Below, one piece after another: positions 11,652 through 21,445 of a stretch of DNA of 64,000 nucleotides. The stretch is from Enterobacter sp. kpr-6 (lineage in GTDB: Bacteria; Pseudomonadota; Gammaproteobacteria; Enterobacterales; Enterobacteriaceae). The stretch's first letter is position 1, and every line of letters begins with the position of its first letter. The notes beneath the pieces were generated by a model, which was not told where the DNA came from, ran no database searches, and worked only from the letters and a program-made list of their open reading frames with translations. The DNA lies in the NCBI RefSeq assembly GCF_900116015.1, contig NZ_FOYH01000013.1, positions 21,058 to 85,057 of the forward strand. The letters are read 5' to 3'. The position numbers and the translations under genes are program-made.

Positions 11652-12127
11652 TGCGCCGCCTTCACGATCAGCGCGACCGCTTCACAGGCGATGCCCTCCC
11701 CGCGCCCGGTAAAGCCGAGCTTTTCGGTGGTCGTGGCTTTCACATTCACATCATCCATATGACAACCCAGATCTTCAGCGATAAACACGCGCATCTGCGG
11801 AATGTGCGGCAGCATTTTCGGGGCCTGGGCGATGATAGTGATATCGACGTTACCCAGCGTATAGCCTTTGGCTTTAATGCGCTGCCAGGCTTCACGCAGC
11901 AGCACGCGGCTGTCAGCGCCTTTAAACGCCGGATCGGTGTCCGGGAACAGCTTGCCGATGTCGCCTAATGCCGCCGCGCCCAACAGCGCATCGGTCAGTG
12001 CGTGCAGCGCCACATCGCCATCAGAGTGCGCCAGCAGTCCTTTTTCATAAGGAATTCGCACGCCGCCAATAATAATCGGGCCTTCTCCGCCAAACGCGTG
12101 TACGTCAAAACCGTGTCCTATGCGCAT
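11648..12127 (-). CDS. ispF: 2-C-methyl-D-erythritol 2,4-cyclodiphosphate synthase
   Basis: IspF cyclises the CDP-methylerythritol phosphate intermediate in the non-mevalonate isoprenoid pathway. The 159-residue protein begins [13 protein letters not shown], giving the zinc ligands Asp8 and His10, and contains [18 protein letters not shown] and the C-terminal [16 protein letters not shown]. Its first base overlaps the last base of ispD. Confidence 0.97.
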   Translation of the reverse strand: MRIGHGFDVHAFGGEGPIIIGGVRIPYEKGLLAHSDGDVALHALTDALLGAAALGDIGKLFPDTDPAFKGADSRVLLREAWQRIKAKGYTLGNVDITIIAQAPKMLPHIPQMRVFIAEDLGCHMDDVNVKATTTEKLGFTGRGEGIACEAVALIVKAAQ

Positions 12128-12837
12128 TACGCCTTCTCCTGGAGGGTGGTACGGGTAAGATAAAATTCAGCCAGTGCCAGATCTTCAGGCTGCGTGACTT
12201 TAATATTGTCCGCGCGCCCCGGTACAAGGCTGGGGTGATAGCCGCAATGCTCCAGCGCCGACGCTTCATCGGTGATAGTCGCGCCATCGTTCAGGGCGCG
12301 GATCAGACAGTCGTGGAGCAGTTCGCGGGGGAAGAATTGAGGGGTGAGCGCATGCCACAAATCGTTACGATCGACGGTGTGGGCAATGGCGTTTTTACCA
12401 GGTTCCGCGCGCTTCATGGTGTCGCGCACCGGGGCGGCAAGAATGCCCCCTACCCGGCTGGTGTCACTCAGCGCCAGTAAGCGGCTGAGATCGTCCTGAT
12501 GCAGGCACGGGCGGGCGGCGTCGTGCACTAGCACCCAGGCGGCGTCGCCTGCGGCTTTCAGGCCCGCCAGTACGGAGTCGGCGCGTTCTGCGCCGCCGTC
12601 GACCACCACAATCTGCGGATGACCCGCCAGCGGTAACGCGGCAAAACGCGCGTCACCGGGGCTGATCGCAATGACGACTTTCGCCACGCGGGGATGCGCC
12701 AGAAGCGCCGCCACCGCGTGTTCGAGGATCGTCTTGTGACCAATAGAGAGATATTGCTTAGGACATTCCGTTTGCATGCGGCGGCCAAATCCTGCGGCCG
12801 GCACAACGGCACATACGTCCGGAATTATTGCTGCCAT
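12127..12837 (-). CDS. ispD: 2-C-methyl-D-erythritol 4-phosphate cytidylyltransferase
   Basis: IspD transfers CMP to methylerythritol phosphate, two steps before IspF. The 236-residue sequence has the nucleotide-binding [10 protein letters not shown], the substrate segment [10 protein letters not shown] and [15 protein letters not shown]. It lies between ftsB and ispF on one strand, the standard enterobacterial order. Confidence 0.97.
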   Translation of the reverse strand: MAAIIPDVCAVVPAAGFGRRMQTECPKQYLSIGHKTILEHAVAALLAHPRVAKVVIAISPGDARFAALPLAGHPQIVVVDGGAERADSVLAGLKAAGDAAWVLVHDAARPCLHQDDLSRLLALSDTSRVGGILAAPVRDTMKRAEPGKNAIAHTVDRNDLWHALTPQFFPRELLHDCLIRALNDGATITDEASALEHCGYHPSLVPGRADNIKVTQPEDLALAEFYLTRTTLQEKA

Positions 12838-12857
12838 GTCGTAAACCTGGGTTGCGT

Positions 12858-13169
12858 TTATCGATTATTTTGTAGTGTCCCTGGGCTGCGTTTAGACGCA
12901 TCCGGTACCAGCCGGTAAAAGGTTTCACCCGGTTTGGTCATACTGAGTTCGTTACGCGCACGCTCTTCAATCGCTTCCTGCCCGCCATTGAGGTCATCAA
13001 TTTCGGCAAAAAGCTGATCGTTACGCGCTTTTAATTTAGCGTTTGTCGCCTGCTGCGCGATCACATCGTCGTTGACACGGCTGAAGTCGTGCAGGCCATT
13101 CTTGCCGAACCACAGCGAATACTGTAGCCAGACCAGCAATGCCAGCAACAGCAGCGTTAATTTACCCAT
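12858..13169 (-). CDS. ftsB: Cell division protein FtsB
   Basis: FtsB is a bitopic inner-membrane protein of the FtsQLB divisome complex. The 103-residue protein has one N-terminal membrane segment (about residues 4-20, [17 protein letters not shown]) and a periplasmic coiled coil (about 28-70), then the FtsB-type [16 protein letters not shown]. It is upstream of ispD with a 20-base gap. Confidence 0.96.
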   Translation of the reverse strand: MGKLTLLLLALLVWLQYSLWFGKNGLHDFSRVNDDVIAQQATNAKLKARNDQLFAEIDDLNGGQEAIEERARNELSMTKPGETFYRLVPDASKRSPGTLQNNR

Positions 13170-13326
13170 CGTGCCCCCTGAAAATCGGCTTCATCATCCC
13201 ATAACTTCTGCGAAGACTCCACTCTAAGCCGACACCGCGTCATTGCGGCCAAATGTACCATATTTGCATTCAGGCGCACACGCCTGGTCCCTGACAACGT
13301 AGTGTAAAAGAAGTCGCGGCCCCGGG

Positions 13327-13650
13327 CTAACCCATCAGCCACAAAAATAAGACGCCGAAGATGGCGACGACGATAAGCACGGTGGCGACGCTGGTGTAGA
13401 TCAGCCTGCCGCCGGTCAGCGAGTGCAGCGCGATCCCCACAACCACCGCAACGGGCATCAGCGCGAGGAAAAAGGGCCAGGTGTATAAGAAGAAAAAGAG
13501 GGTATTCGGACCATAAAGCAGAAAGGGAATGCCCAGCGCCAGCAACCACGCAATAAAGCCAACGAGCGCCCCTGGAAATGACCAGGTGGTTTCCTCGTTG
13601 GCAGTAACGGGGTCAGACCCTGACATAATGATGTTCTGGCTATTACGCAT
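13327..13650 (-). CDS. ygbE: Inner-membrane protein YgbE (DUF3561)
   Basis: The 107-residue protein has three hydrophobic segments after a short acidic N-terminus. Its core (FFLYTWPFFLALMPVAVVVG) matches E. coli YgbE, and so does the location between cysC and ftsB. Function is unknown in the family. Nothing visible suggests an enzymatic role. Confidence 0.88.
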   Translation of the reverse strand: MRNSQNIIMSGSDPVTANEETTWSFPGALVGFIAWLLALGIPFLLYGPNTLFFFLYTWPFFLALMPVAVVVGIALHSLTGGRLIYTSVATVLIVVAIFGVLFLWLMG

Positions 13651-13699
13651 ATCGAATCCTGTAACCTGACTGTCCGCGATGGCGAAATCGGACGGCGTC

Positions 13700-14305
13700 T
13701 CAGGATCTGATAATATCGTTATGTCTTAACAGATCTAATAATTGGCCCACTAAATTTGTTACCAATTGTTCACCATCCAGGTGAACTTCTGGCGATTCCG
13801 GCGCTTCGTAAACCGAATCGATCCCGGTGAAATTGCGTAATTCCCCCGCCCGCGCTTTCTTATACAGGCCCTTGGGATCGCGCGCTTCACAGGTCGCCAG
13901 CGTGGTATCCACAAAGACTTCGAAGAAGCGGTCATCACCCACGCGCTCGCGTACCATCTGGCGTTCAGCCCGGTGCGGAGAGATAAACGCGGTCAATACC
14001 ACCAGCCCGGCATCGACCATCAGACGCGCGACTTCCCCGACGCGGCGGATGTTCTCTTTGCGATCGGAGTCGCTAAAGCCCAGATCGCTGCACAATCCGT
14101 GACGCACATTGTCACCATCCAGCAGATAAGTGCTGACGTTCAAACGATGCAACGCCTCTTCCAGCGCCCCGGCCACGGTGGATTTCCCTGAGCCGGAGAG
14201 CCCGGTAAACCACAGCACAACCCCACGGTGACCGTGGAGTTGCTCGCGCTGTTCCGCCGTCACGGGATGAGGATGCCAGACGACGTTTTCATCATGCGCC
14301 GCCAT
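13700..14305 (-). CDS. cysC: Adenylyl-sulfate (APS) kinase CysC
   Basis: CysC phosphorylates APS to PAPS, the second activation step in sulfate assimilation. The 201-residue protein has a P-loop (GLSGSGKST, 35-43), [17 protein letters not shown] and FISPHRAER with the phosphorylated Ser. Its ATG overlaps the cysN stop codon (TAATG), indicating coupled translation. Confidence 0.97.
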   Translation of the reverse strand: MAAHDENVVWHPHPVTAEQREQLHGHRGVVLWFTGLSGSGKSTVAGALEEALHRLNVSTYLLDGDNVRHGLCSDLGFSDSDRKENIRRVGEVARLMVDAGLVVLTAFISPHRAERQMVRERVGDDRFFEVFVDTTLATCEARDPKGLYKKARAGELRNFTGIDSVYEAPESPEVHLDGEQLVTNLVGQLLDLLRHNDIIRS

Positions 14306-15732
14306 TATTTGCCTCCCAGCAAATCGCGCGCGCCCCAGTGCGGGAAGTGCTTACGCACCAGTGCATTCAGTTCCAGCTCAAAGGCGCTGAACTCAGACGG
14401 CACGTGGTCAGCCTGGGTTTTCGGTTCATTGACCATGCCCGCGCCGACGGTCACGTTGGTCAGACGGTCGATAAAGATCATCCCGCCGGTCACCGGGTTT
14501 TCCTGATATTTGTCGAGCACCAGCGGCTCGTCAAAGGTCAGATCCACCAGCCCAATGCCGTTAAGCGGCAGATTTTCCACCACATTCTGCGTCAGGTTAT
14601 TGATGTTAACCTGATACTGGACGGCATCCACGCGCGCACGGGTTTTCTTCCCGGCGATTTTAATGTCGTAGCTCTGGCCTGCGGTCAGCGGCTGTTCCGC
14701 CATCCACACCACATCAACCGACGCGCTCTGTACGGCGGGCAGCGCGTCCTGCGCATCCAGCAGCAAATCGCCACGGCTGATGTCGATTTCATCTTTTAAT
14801 ACCAGCGTCACCGCTTCGCCAGCGCCCGCTTCCTGCAAATCGCCATCAAAGGTCACAATGCGCGCGACGGCAGATTCCACGCCGGACGGCAGCACTTTGA
14901 TGCGCTGGCCGACTTTTACCACGCCTGAGGCGATAGTGCCGGAGAACCCGCGGAAATCGAGATTCGGACGGTTAACGTACTGCACCGGGAAGCGCATCGG
15001 CTGCGTTTCGACAACGCGCTGGATCTCAACCGTTTCCAGCACTTCGAGCAGCGTCGGGCCGCTGTACCACGGCATGTTGCTGCTACCGAGAGCGACGTTA
15101 TCCCCTTCCAGCGCCGACAGCGGCACAAAACGGATATCCAGATTGCCCGGCAGTTGTTCTGCGAAGGTCAGGTAGTCCTGGCGAATTTGCTCAAACGTCG
15201 CTTCGCTAAACTCCACCAGATCCATTTTGTTGACCGCCACCACCAGGTGCTTAATGCCCAGCAGCGTGGAGATAAAGCTGTGACGACGGGTCTGATCGAG
15301 CACGCCTTTGCGCGCGTCCATCAGCAGGATCGCCAGATCGCAGGTCGATGCGCCGGTCGCCATGTTGCGGGTGTACTGCTCATGTCCCGGCGTGTCAGCG
15401 ATAATAAATTTACGCTTTTCGGTGGAGAAATAGCGGTATGCCACATCGATGGTGATGCCCTGCTCGCGCTCGGCCTGTAAACCATCCACCAGCAGCGCCA
15501 GGTCGAGTTTCTCGCCCTGAGTACCGTGGCGCTTGCTGTCGTTATGCAGCGAAGAGAGCTGATCTTCATAAATCTGGCGGGTATCGTGCAGCAGTCGCCC
15601 GATTAGCGTACTTTTGCCATCATCCACGCTGCCGCAGGTTAAGAAGCGCAGCAGGCTTTTATGCTGTTGCGCGTGCAGATAGGCTTCCACGCCGCCTTCG
15701 TTGGCAATTTGTTGTGCAATAGTCGTATTCAT
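14305..15732 (-). CDS. cysN: Sulfate adenylyltransferase GTPase subunit CysN
   Basis: CysN is the GTPase subunit of ATP sulfurylase; GTP hydrolysis drives APS formation. The 475-residue protein shows the elongation-factor-like G domain: [28 protein letters not shown] and NKMD. It is followed by beta-barrel domains and lies nine bases after cysD. Confidence 0.97.
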   Translation of the reverse strand: MNTTIAQQIANEGGVEAYLHAQQHKSLLRFLTCGSVDDGKSTLIGRLLHDTRQIYEDQLSSLHNDSKRHGTQGEKLDLALLVDGLQAEREQGITIDVAYRYFSTEKRKFIIADTPGHEQYTRNMATGASTCDLAILLMDARKGVLDQTRRHSFISTLLGIKHLVVAVNKMDLVEFSEATFEQIRQDYLTFAEQLPGNLDIRFVPLSALEGDNVALGSSNMPWYSGPTLLEVLETVEIQRVVETQPMRFPVQYVNRPNLDFRGFSGTIASGVVKVGQRIKVLPSGVESAVARIVTFDGDLQEAGAGEAVTLVLKDEIDISRGDLLLDAQDALPAVQSASVDVVWMAEQPLTAGQSYDIKIAGKKTRARVDAVQYQVNINNLTQNVVENLPLNGIGLVDLTFDEPLVLDKYQENPVTGGMIFIDRLTNVTVGAGMVNEPKTQADHVPSEFSAFELELNALVRKHFPHWGARDLLGGK

Positions 15733-15741
15733 GGCGGCTCC

Positions 15742-16650
15742 TTAGAAATAACCCTGGCGTTTCTTCAGCTCCATGGAGCCTGCCTGGTCGCGGTCAATCA
15801 CGCGTCCCTGACGTTCACTGGTGGTGGAAACCAGCATCTCTTCGATGATTTCCGGCAGCGTCTGCGCGTGAGATTCCACCGCGCCGGTCAGCGGCCAGCA
15901 GCCGAGGGTACGGAAACGCACCATCTGTTTTTTGATCATCTCGCCTGGCTGCAAATCGATGCGATCGTCGTCGATCATCATCAACATGCCGTCGCGCTCC
16001 AGCACCGGGCGTTCAGCCGCCAGATACAGAGGAACGATTTCGATGTTTTCCAGGTAGATGTACTGCCAGATATCCAGCTCAGTCCAGTTGGAGAGCGGGA
16101 ACACGCGAATGCTTTCGCCTTTGTTAATCTGGCCGTTGTAGTTGTGCCACAGCTCCGGACGCTGGTTTTTCGGGTCCCAGCGGTGGAAGCGGTCGCGGAA
16201 GGAGTAAATACGCTCTTTCGCGCGGGACTTTTCTTCATCGCGGCGCGCGCCGCCGAATGCGGCATCAAAACCGTATTTATTCAGCGCCTGCTTCAGCCCT
16301 TCGGTTTTCATGATATCGGTATGCTTGGCGCTGCCGTGCACGAACGGGTTAATCCCCATCGCCACCCCTTCCGGGTTCTTATGCACCAGCAGCTCACAGC
16401 CGTAGGCTTTGGCGGTACGATCGCGGAACTCATACATCTCACGGAATTTCCAGCCGGTATCCACGTGCAGCAGCGGGAAAGGCAGCGTGCCCGGATAGAA
16501 CGCCTTGCGTGCCAGATGCAGCATCACGCTGGAATCTTTCCCGATGGAGTACATCATCACCGGATTGGCGAATTCGGCGGCCACCTCGCGAATAATATGG
16601 ATGCTTTCCGCCTCCAGTTGTCGCAGGTGAGTGAGTCGTTTTTGATCCAT
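15742..16650 (-). CDS. cysD: Sulfate adenylyltransferase subunit CysD
   Basis: CysD catalyses adenylation of sulfate together with CysN. The 302-residue PAPS-reductase-like protein has the PP-loop region [19 protein letters not shown] and [22 protein letters not shown]. It follows cysG by nine bases, so cysG-cysD-cysN-cysC appear to be one operon. Confidence 0.97.
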   Translation of the reverse strand: MDQKRLTHLRQLEAESIHIIREVAAEFANPVMMYSIGKDSSVMLHLARKAFYPGTLPFPLLHVDTGWKFREMYEFRDRTAKAYGCELLVHKNPEGVAMGINPFVHGSAKHTDIMKTEGLKQALNKYGFDAAFGGARRDEEKSRAKERIYSFRDRFHRWDPKNQRPELWHNYNGQINKGESIRVFPLSNWTELDIWQYIYLENIEIVPLYLAAERPVLERDGMLMMIDDDRIDLQPGEMIKKQMVRFRTLGCWPLTGAVESHAQTLPEIIEEMLVSTTSERQGRVIDRDQAGSMELKKRQGYF

Positions 16651-16659
16651 AACCGTTCC

Positions 16660-18075
16660 TTAAGCCAGATTGACCACAGCGCCATCAAACGCGTCTGTGC
16701 CTGAAGAATGTTGGAACCAGGCGAGTGCGTCATGCAGTTGCACTACTTCGCCCACCACCAGCAGCGCTGGCATCGGGGCGTTTTTCGCCAGGTTTTCGAG
16801 TTGTTCTAATGTGCCGGTATTGACCTGCTGATCGCGTCGCGTACCACGCGAGATCACCGCCACCGGTGTCGCTTTGTCGCGACCGTGTTGAATAAGCTGC
16901 TCGCTGATTTCCGCCGCTTTCATGGTGCCCATGTAAATCGCCAGCGTCTGTCGACTCTGCGCCAGGTGCGACCAGTCAAAAGGCACGCTGTCCGCTTTGT
17001 AATGTCCGGTAACAAAGGTCACACTCTGGGCGAACTCGCGGTGCGTAAGCGGAATGCCCGCGTAAGCCGTCGCGCCGGATGCCGCCGTGACGCCAGGCAC
17101 CACCTGAAACGGCACGCCCGCCGCGGCAGCAGCCTGTAACTCTTCACCGCCGCGCCCAAAAATAAACGGGTCACCGCCTTTCAGCCGCACCACGGTTTTG
17201 CCCGCGCGCGCTTCGGCGATCAGCATCTGGTTGGTGTCGTGCTGGGCAACGGCATGCCTGCCCGCGCGTTTACCGACGCAGATTTTGTCGGCGTCGCGAC
17301 GCACCAGTTCCAGCACCTCGTCACTGACCAGATGATCGTAAAACACCACGTCAGCCTGCTGGATCACCTGCAACCCGCGTAGCGTCAGCAAACCGGCATC
17401 ACCAGGGCCTGCCCCTACCAGAATAATTTCACCCTGCGTGCTACCCGGTTCGGCCATTTCCTGCGCCAGGACTTCCTGCGCCGCCTGCTCGTTTCCGGCC
17501 GCCATCAGGCTTGCAAAGCGCCCGCGAAACGCGGCTTCCCAGAAACGACGACGCGCATCGGTAGTGGTACGAAACGCTTTAATCCGCTCGCGCCACTCGC
17601 CCGCGACCTGCGCCATGCGGCCTAAATTACCCGGCAGCAGCGCTTCAATTTTTTCGCGCAGCAGACGGGCCAGCACCGGCGCATTACCGCCGGAGGAGAT
17701 GGCCACCAGAATCGGGCTCCGGTCGACAATCGACGGGAAGATGAACGAGCACAGCGGCTGGTCATCCACCACATTGACCAGCCGGTGACGGGCGTTCGCC
17801 GCTTCAAACACCTGGCGGTTTAACGCCCGGTCATTGGTCGCGGCAATCACCAGAAAAACGCTGTCCAGTTGTGATTCGTCAAAGGCGGTGGCAAACCAGG
17901 TCAGCTTCTGCTCATCGGCAAGCTGCTGTACCTCTGCATTAAGCGCTTTCGCAACGACCTGCACCTTCGCGCCTGCCCGCAGCAAAAAGGCAATCTTGCG
18001 CGCGGCGATTTCACCGCCGCCAATTACCAGAACAGGTCGGCCTTTTACGGCAGCAAATACAGGAAGGTGATCCAC
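16660..18075 (-). CDS. cysG: Siroheme synthase CysG (paralogue linked to cysDNC)
   Basis: The protein fuses a precorrin-2 dehydrogenase/sirohydrochlorin ferrochelatase (N-terminal third, NAD site [11 protein letters not shown], then [16 protein letters not shown]) to a uroporphyrinogen-III methyltransferase (from about residue 210: [33 protein letters not shown]). It makes siroheme, the cofactor of the CysI sulfite reductase encoded nearby. I chose the GTG at 18075 because the protein then begins MDHLP as in E. coli CysG; a GTG at 18090 adds five residues. The C-terminus runs past the usual end by about 15 residues. In E. coli K-12 cysG lies with nirBDC, so this is probably a second copy. Confidence 0.92.
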   Translation of the reverse strand: MDHLPVFAAVKGRPVLVIGGGEIAARKIAFLLRAGAKVQVVAKALNAEVQQLADEQKLTWFATAFDESQLDSVFLVIAATNDRALNRQVFEAANARHRLVNVVDDQPLCSFIFPSIVDRSPILVAISSGGNAPVLARLLREKIEALLPGNLGRMAQVAGEWRERIKAFRTTTDARRRFWEAAFRGRFASLMAAGNEQAAQEVLAQEMAEPGSTQGEIILVGAGPGDAGLLTLRGLQVIQQADVVFYDHLVSDEVLELVRRDADKICVGKRAGRHAVAQHDTNQMLIAEARAGKTVVRLKGGDPFIFGRGGEELQAAAAAGVPFQVVPGVTAASGATAYAGIPLTHREFAQSVTFVTGHYKADSVPFDWSHLAQSRQTLAIYMGTMKAAEISEQLIQHGRDKATPVAVISRGTRRDQQVNTGTLEQLENLAKNAPMPALLVVGEVVQLHDALAWFQHSSGTDAFDGAVVNLA

Positions 18076-18180
18076 AACGTAATAACTCACTCACAACCAG
18101 GAATAGTGGGACTATAGGGGGGGCTGATGAGTGAATGAAATTACGAATTGGAATGAGTAGTTCCTCAAAGGAATAACGCT

Positions 18181-18210
18181 ATGAAAAAGCAAATTACAAA
18201 AAGTGCTTAA
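18181..18210 (+). other. Possible nine-residue micro-ORF upstream of iap
   Basis: AAAGGAATAACGCT precedes an ATG that opens the reading frame MKKQITKSA and then stops. It lies in the 238-base divergent region between cysG and iap, which should also contain the CysB-dependent promoter of the cysGDNC operon. There is no evidence that it is translated; it may be chance or the decayed start of a gene. Confidence 0.2.
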
Positions 18211-18313
18211 CGCCAGAAATATCGGGCATTTAAGCGTAAATGAAATTGTGTAACCCCGGTCACAGTTTCATACTAGGCGGGTCAAAAATTTGCTGCATGT
18301 TTAAGGACTCACT

Positions 18314-19360
18314 ATGTTTTCCGCATTGCGCCGCCGTACTGCTCTTCTGGCGCTCAGCGTATGCCTTTCCCTCTCCGCTCAGGCGCAGTCCTCAAAGCCT
18401 GGCGAGATGGCGAATCTTCAGGCACGTTACATTGCCACCTATTTTCCAGGACGAATGACCGGCTCCCCGGCAGAAATGCTTTCAGCAGATTATGTGCGCG
18501 AACAGTTCGCGCTGATGGGCTATGAAAGTAATATTCGCAAATTCACCAGCCGTTATGCTTACACCACCAAAAATAACCAGCGTAACTGGCTTAATATCGC
18601 GGGAAATACCGTGATTGCGGCGCATGAAGGTAAACAGCCGGAGCAAATTATTGTGATGGCGCATCTGGATACCTACGCCCCGCGCAGTGATAGCGATACC
18701 GACCATAATCTTGGCGGTCTGACGCTTCAGGGCATTGACGATAATGCGGCGGGCGTCGGCGTGATGCTCGAACTGGCCGATGCGCTGAAAAATATTCCCA
18801 CCGAGTACAGCATTCGTTTTATCGCCACCAGCGGTGAAGAAGAGGGATTGCTGGGCGCTGAGAATCTCCTTAACCGGATGAGCGCGGCAGAAAAGAAAAA
18901 CACCTTACTGGTGATTAATCTCGATAACCTGATTGTCGGCGATAAGCTCTATTTTAATAGCGGTAAAAGCACACCGGCATCGGTGCGCAAGTTAACCCGC
19001 GATCGGGCGCTGACCATTGCGCACAGCCGGGGCATTACCGCGACCCTCAATCCGGGGCTGAATCCGGCGTACCCAAAAGGCACGGATTGTTGTCATGACG
19101 TGGATGTGTTTGATAAGGCGGGCATTCCGGTGCTGTCTGTCGAAGCGACAAACTGGTCACTCGGTAACAAAGATGGTCAGCAGCAGCGCGCAAAATCCCG
19201 CGCATTCCCGCAGGGCACAAGCTGGCACGACGTTCGGCTGGATAATCAGCAACACATCGACAGCGCGCTGCCGGGACGCATAGAGCGCCGCACGCGCGAC
19301 GTGGTGCGCGTTATGCTGCCGCTGATGAAGGAACTGGCGAAGGCGGGGAAAGCGTCTTAA
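18314..19360 (+). CDS. iap: Alkaline phosphatase isozyme conversion aminopeptidase Iap
   Basis: Iap is a periplasmic M28-family aminopeptidase; in E. coli it trims N-terminal arginine from alkaline phosphatase. The 348-residue protein has a Sec signal peptide (about 1-24, ending SAQAQ) and M28 metal-site motifs MAHLDTY, DDNAAGVGVMLELAD and SGEEEGLLGAE. In E. coli its downstream neighbour is the CRISPR-Cas locus; here that space is occupied by an acyltransferase and decayed DNA. Confidence 0.93.
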   Translation: MFSALRRRTALLALSVCLSLSAQAQSSKPGEMANLQARYIATYFPGRMTGSPAEMLSADYVREQFALMGYESNIRKFTSRYAYTTKNNQRNWLNIAGNTVIAAHEGKQPEQIIVMAHLDTYAPRSDSDTDHNLGGLTLQGIDDNAAGVGVMLELADALKNIPTEYSIRFIATSGEEEGLLGAENLLNRMSAAEKKNTLLVINLDNLIVGDKLYFNSGKSTPASVRKLTRDRALTIAHSRGITATLNPGLNPAYPKGTDCCHDVDVFDKAGIPVLSVEATNWSLGNKDGQQQRAKSRAFPQGTSWHDVRLDNQQHIDSALPGRIERRTRDVVRVMLPLMKELAKAGKAS

Positions 19361-19512
19361 TGGTGGTAATGCGACGGGAATGTATCTGGAAACATGGTTT
19401 CATTCCCTGATTCAATAACACAGGCAGATGGGGGCATTAGAACCTACGATGGAACATTACATCGGGTGTAACTAATGCCTCACTTTCGGGAATTCATTGG
19501 ATTATTAACACT

Positions 19513-19541
19513 GTAGCGGCAGTTACAACAACTGCCGCTAC
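19513..19541 (-). terminator. Hairpin after the acyltransferase gene
   Basis: GTAGCGGCAGTT and AACTGCCGCTAC form a perfect 12-bp stem with a five-base loop, two bases beyond the stop codon. The following T-run is weak (GTGTTAATAAT), so termination is likely but not certain. Confidence 0.5.
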
Positions 19542-19543
19542 AA

Positions 19544-20563
19544 TTACGCTATGACAGGAGAGGGCTTCTTAAGCATGTGCTTTGAGAGGCTTCCTATTGG
19601 TCGCTCTATAAATTTGTAGCTTAAAAAAGAAACGGCCAAAGTTAATGGTACGCAAAGAACCGAGACGATATATTCCTGGTTATGTACGCCCTTAAAAGCA
19701 TAAAGAAGGCTGCAAATTACAATTACATGGCATAAATAAGTCGAGTACGAGTAATCCCCAAGTTTAATAAGTGCTTTTGTAATTTTATTATCTTTAAGTG
19801 AGGACTCAAGACCTACGAAACATGCCACCACTACCGCGCAGGGCACTCCAATATATAAAATATCATGGTCCTCTGGTCTGTTGTAAATGAAGACCATTGC
19901 CGCTACAGACAGGCTGATTAAAATTACTGGATTTATTTTTTCCAGCATCCCGTTTTTGTGGAAGTCAGCGATAAAGATGCCAAGAAGGAACTCAAGCATT
20001 ATACCATTGCTATAAAACGGCATGGCTGACAATGATGGCTTAAGGTACTCGTAGCTGAAAATTATTACTAAGGATATCAATACTATAAATCGTTCCCTGG
20101 AAATCAAAATTACCAGGCACGCCAGAAGGTAGAAGAACATCTCATAGTTAAGTGTCCATCCTACAGTAAGGAATGGAATATAACCCATTATGTCTGAACG
20201 TTCAGTCGGTAAGAAAAGAAGGCTTCTTATTAGAAGCTCCGGGTTAGTCGTGGTAGCAAACATTAACCCGTTGAAATAAATAGCAAGAAAGGCAACGATA
20301 CCCGTAAATAACCAGTATGCCGGCACAATGCGCATCACTCTATTTAACGCAAACTGGGCAGCACTAATGCGCTTTGTGTAGATGGATTGATAAATGATAA
20401 ACCCGCTAATTATAAAAAACAGATCAACGCCTGCCGCGCCTTTGTGGGCAAGCTTATCCATAAAGGAATTAGAGAAGTGATCTGAGAATACAATCTGCTT
20501 CACGTGGTGCAGGACTACAAGCCAGACAGCAAGAGCCCTAAGCATCTGAATTGATCGAAACAT
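19544..20563 (-). CDS. Acyltransferase family 3 (OafA/YrhL-like) membrane protein
   Basis: This 339-residue integral membrane protein has about ten hydrophobic segments. Family-3 landmarks are the N-terminal RSIQMLRALAVWLVVLHH with the catalytic-type His, GVDLFFIISGFIIYQS and NRVMRIVPAYWLF. Relatives transfer acetyl or other acyl groups to surface polysaccharides; the acceptor here is unknown. The gene is visibly richer in A and T than its neighbours and lies in the iap-cysH interval that holds CRISPR-Cas in E. coli. These points suggest horizontal acquisition. No partner glycan genes are adjacent. Confidence 0.85.
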   Translation of the reverse strand: MFRSIQMLRALAVWLVVLHHVKQIVFSDHFSNSFMDKLAHKGAAGVDLFFIISGFIIYQSIYTKRISAAQFALNRVMRIVPAYWLFTGIVAFLAIYFNGLMFATTTNPELLIRSLLFLPTERSDIMGYIPFLTVGWTLNYEMFFYLLACLVILISRERFIVLISLVIIFSYEYLKPSLSAMPFYSNGIMLEFLLGIFIADFHKNGMLEKINPVILISLSVAAMVFIYNRPEDHDILYIGVPCAVVVACFVGLESSLKDNKITKALIKLGDYSYSTYLCHVIVICSLLYAFKGVHNQEYIVSVLCVPLTLAVSFLSYKFIERPIGSLSKHMLKKPSPVIA

Positions 20564-21181
20564 GAGCTTACCGAAAGAAAATTTTTCATTAAGGATAATC
20601 TCATAGACAGACTTTGTCTATGTTCCTGAATAGAGTTTAATATCATGAAATTCTCTGCGCCTATTGGTTAAAAAAAATACTAATAAATACATGGCACTGA
20701 ATCATCAAACGTCATTTAATGAGGCAAACCGACTGGTCGATATGTATTCGCACACGTTCCGCGATGCATCCACCACTAAAGGTGAGGATTAGCAATGTTT
20801 TCCGTTCATTCCTTATGGGGGCGCTGGCGTGGGCTCTACTTCACCAGTTGCTAAAGTAACAATAATGGCGGATAGCATCTGCGGTATGGCGATGCAATAG
20901 AAGGGGATGTCCTGAATGAACGTCAGGCGATCGGCGTCATCACGCACTTCATTACCGACACATGCGGTGGGATGAATGAGACTGCCCGATGATGTGATGG
21001 GGCATATAAGAGGCAAAAAATTAGCGCAATACGACTCAACACTTCTTAAGGTGTCGATTCGCCTTACGCTAATATATTGTTTTACTTCTATTTATTCCGA
21101 CTGAATCGTTGGAGTGAAAGCTTTTTTACCTTACAGCGAAGATACCGGGGGCATCGACTTTAAAATTAGCGCTTACAATGC

Positions 21182-21393
21182 TCATCTGATCGCCGTTGTT
21201 ACCGCTATCCATTTTCCGTAAACGTTGTAAACCACTTGAATTAATGTGTGACCCATCTGTGCGGCGATAAAATTGTGGTTAGATCCTACACTTAGCACCC
21301 AGCATGCAAATGAGTGTCGTAACTTATAAGCTTTGCAGTGTCGGATACCTGCGCGTTGCAGCATCAAATTCCAGGTAGCTCTAAATGAGCCAG
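21182..21393 (-). pseudogene. C-terminal remnant of a phage-type tyrosine integrase
   Basis: The frame encodes the end of a tyrosine recombinase catalytic domain: AGIRHCKAYKLRHSFACWVL, then FIAAQMGHTLIQVVYNVYGKWI. The RH..F, the QMGH box and the final Tyr match active-site box II of lambdoid integrases. An in-frame stop lies within the CRISPR repeat beside it, so there is no N-terminus. The internal ATG at 21367 is not a real start. The gene must be inactive. Confidence 0.72.
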
Positions 21394-21396
21394 GCG

Positions 21397-21425
21397 CGGT
21401 TTATCCCCGCTCTCGCGGGGAACAC
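21397..21425 (-). CRISPR. Single orphan type I-E CRISPR repeat
   Basis: On the minus strand this 29-base unit begins GTGTTCCCCGCG and ends GCGGGGATAAACCG, differing from the E. coli I-E repeat consensus only in the loop (AGA for CCA between the two GCG arms). The CCCCGC/GCGGGG stem is intact. There is no second repeat, spacer, leader or cas gene. It lies 20 bases from the cysH stop, in the same interval and orientation as the E. coli iap-cas2 array, so it is a vestige of a deleted locus. Confidence 0.82.
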
Positions 21426-21445
21426 GGCTCTTATTAATGGAACAA

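Larger units (their letters stand above)
20564..21445. other. AT-rich region with gene debris (iap-cysH interval)
   Basis: This 882-base stretch contains no convincing intact gene. It includes the acyltransferase promoter region, a 33-codon open frame from 20691 (MALNHQTSFNEANRLVDMYS...), a 67-codon minus-strand frame at 20813-21016 without recognised similarity, an integrase remnant and one CRISPR repeat. It looks like a deletion scar with several unrelated fragments. Confidence 0.6.

Noticed and set aside
15661..16704. 347-codon plus-strand open frame
   Set aside because: It is antisense to cysD and the ends of cysN and cysG, with His/Gln/Val-rich content typical of shadow frames.
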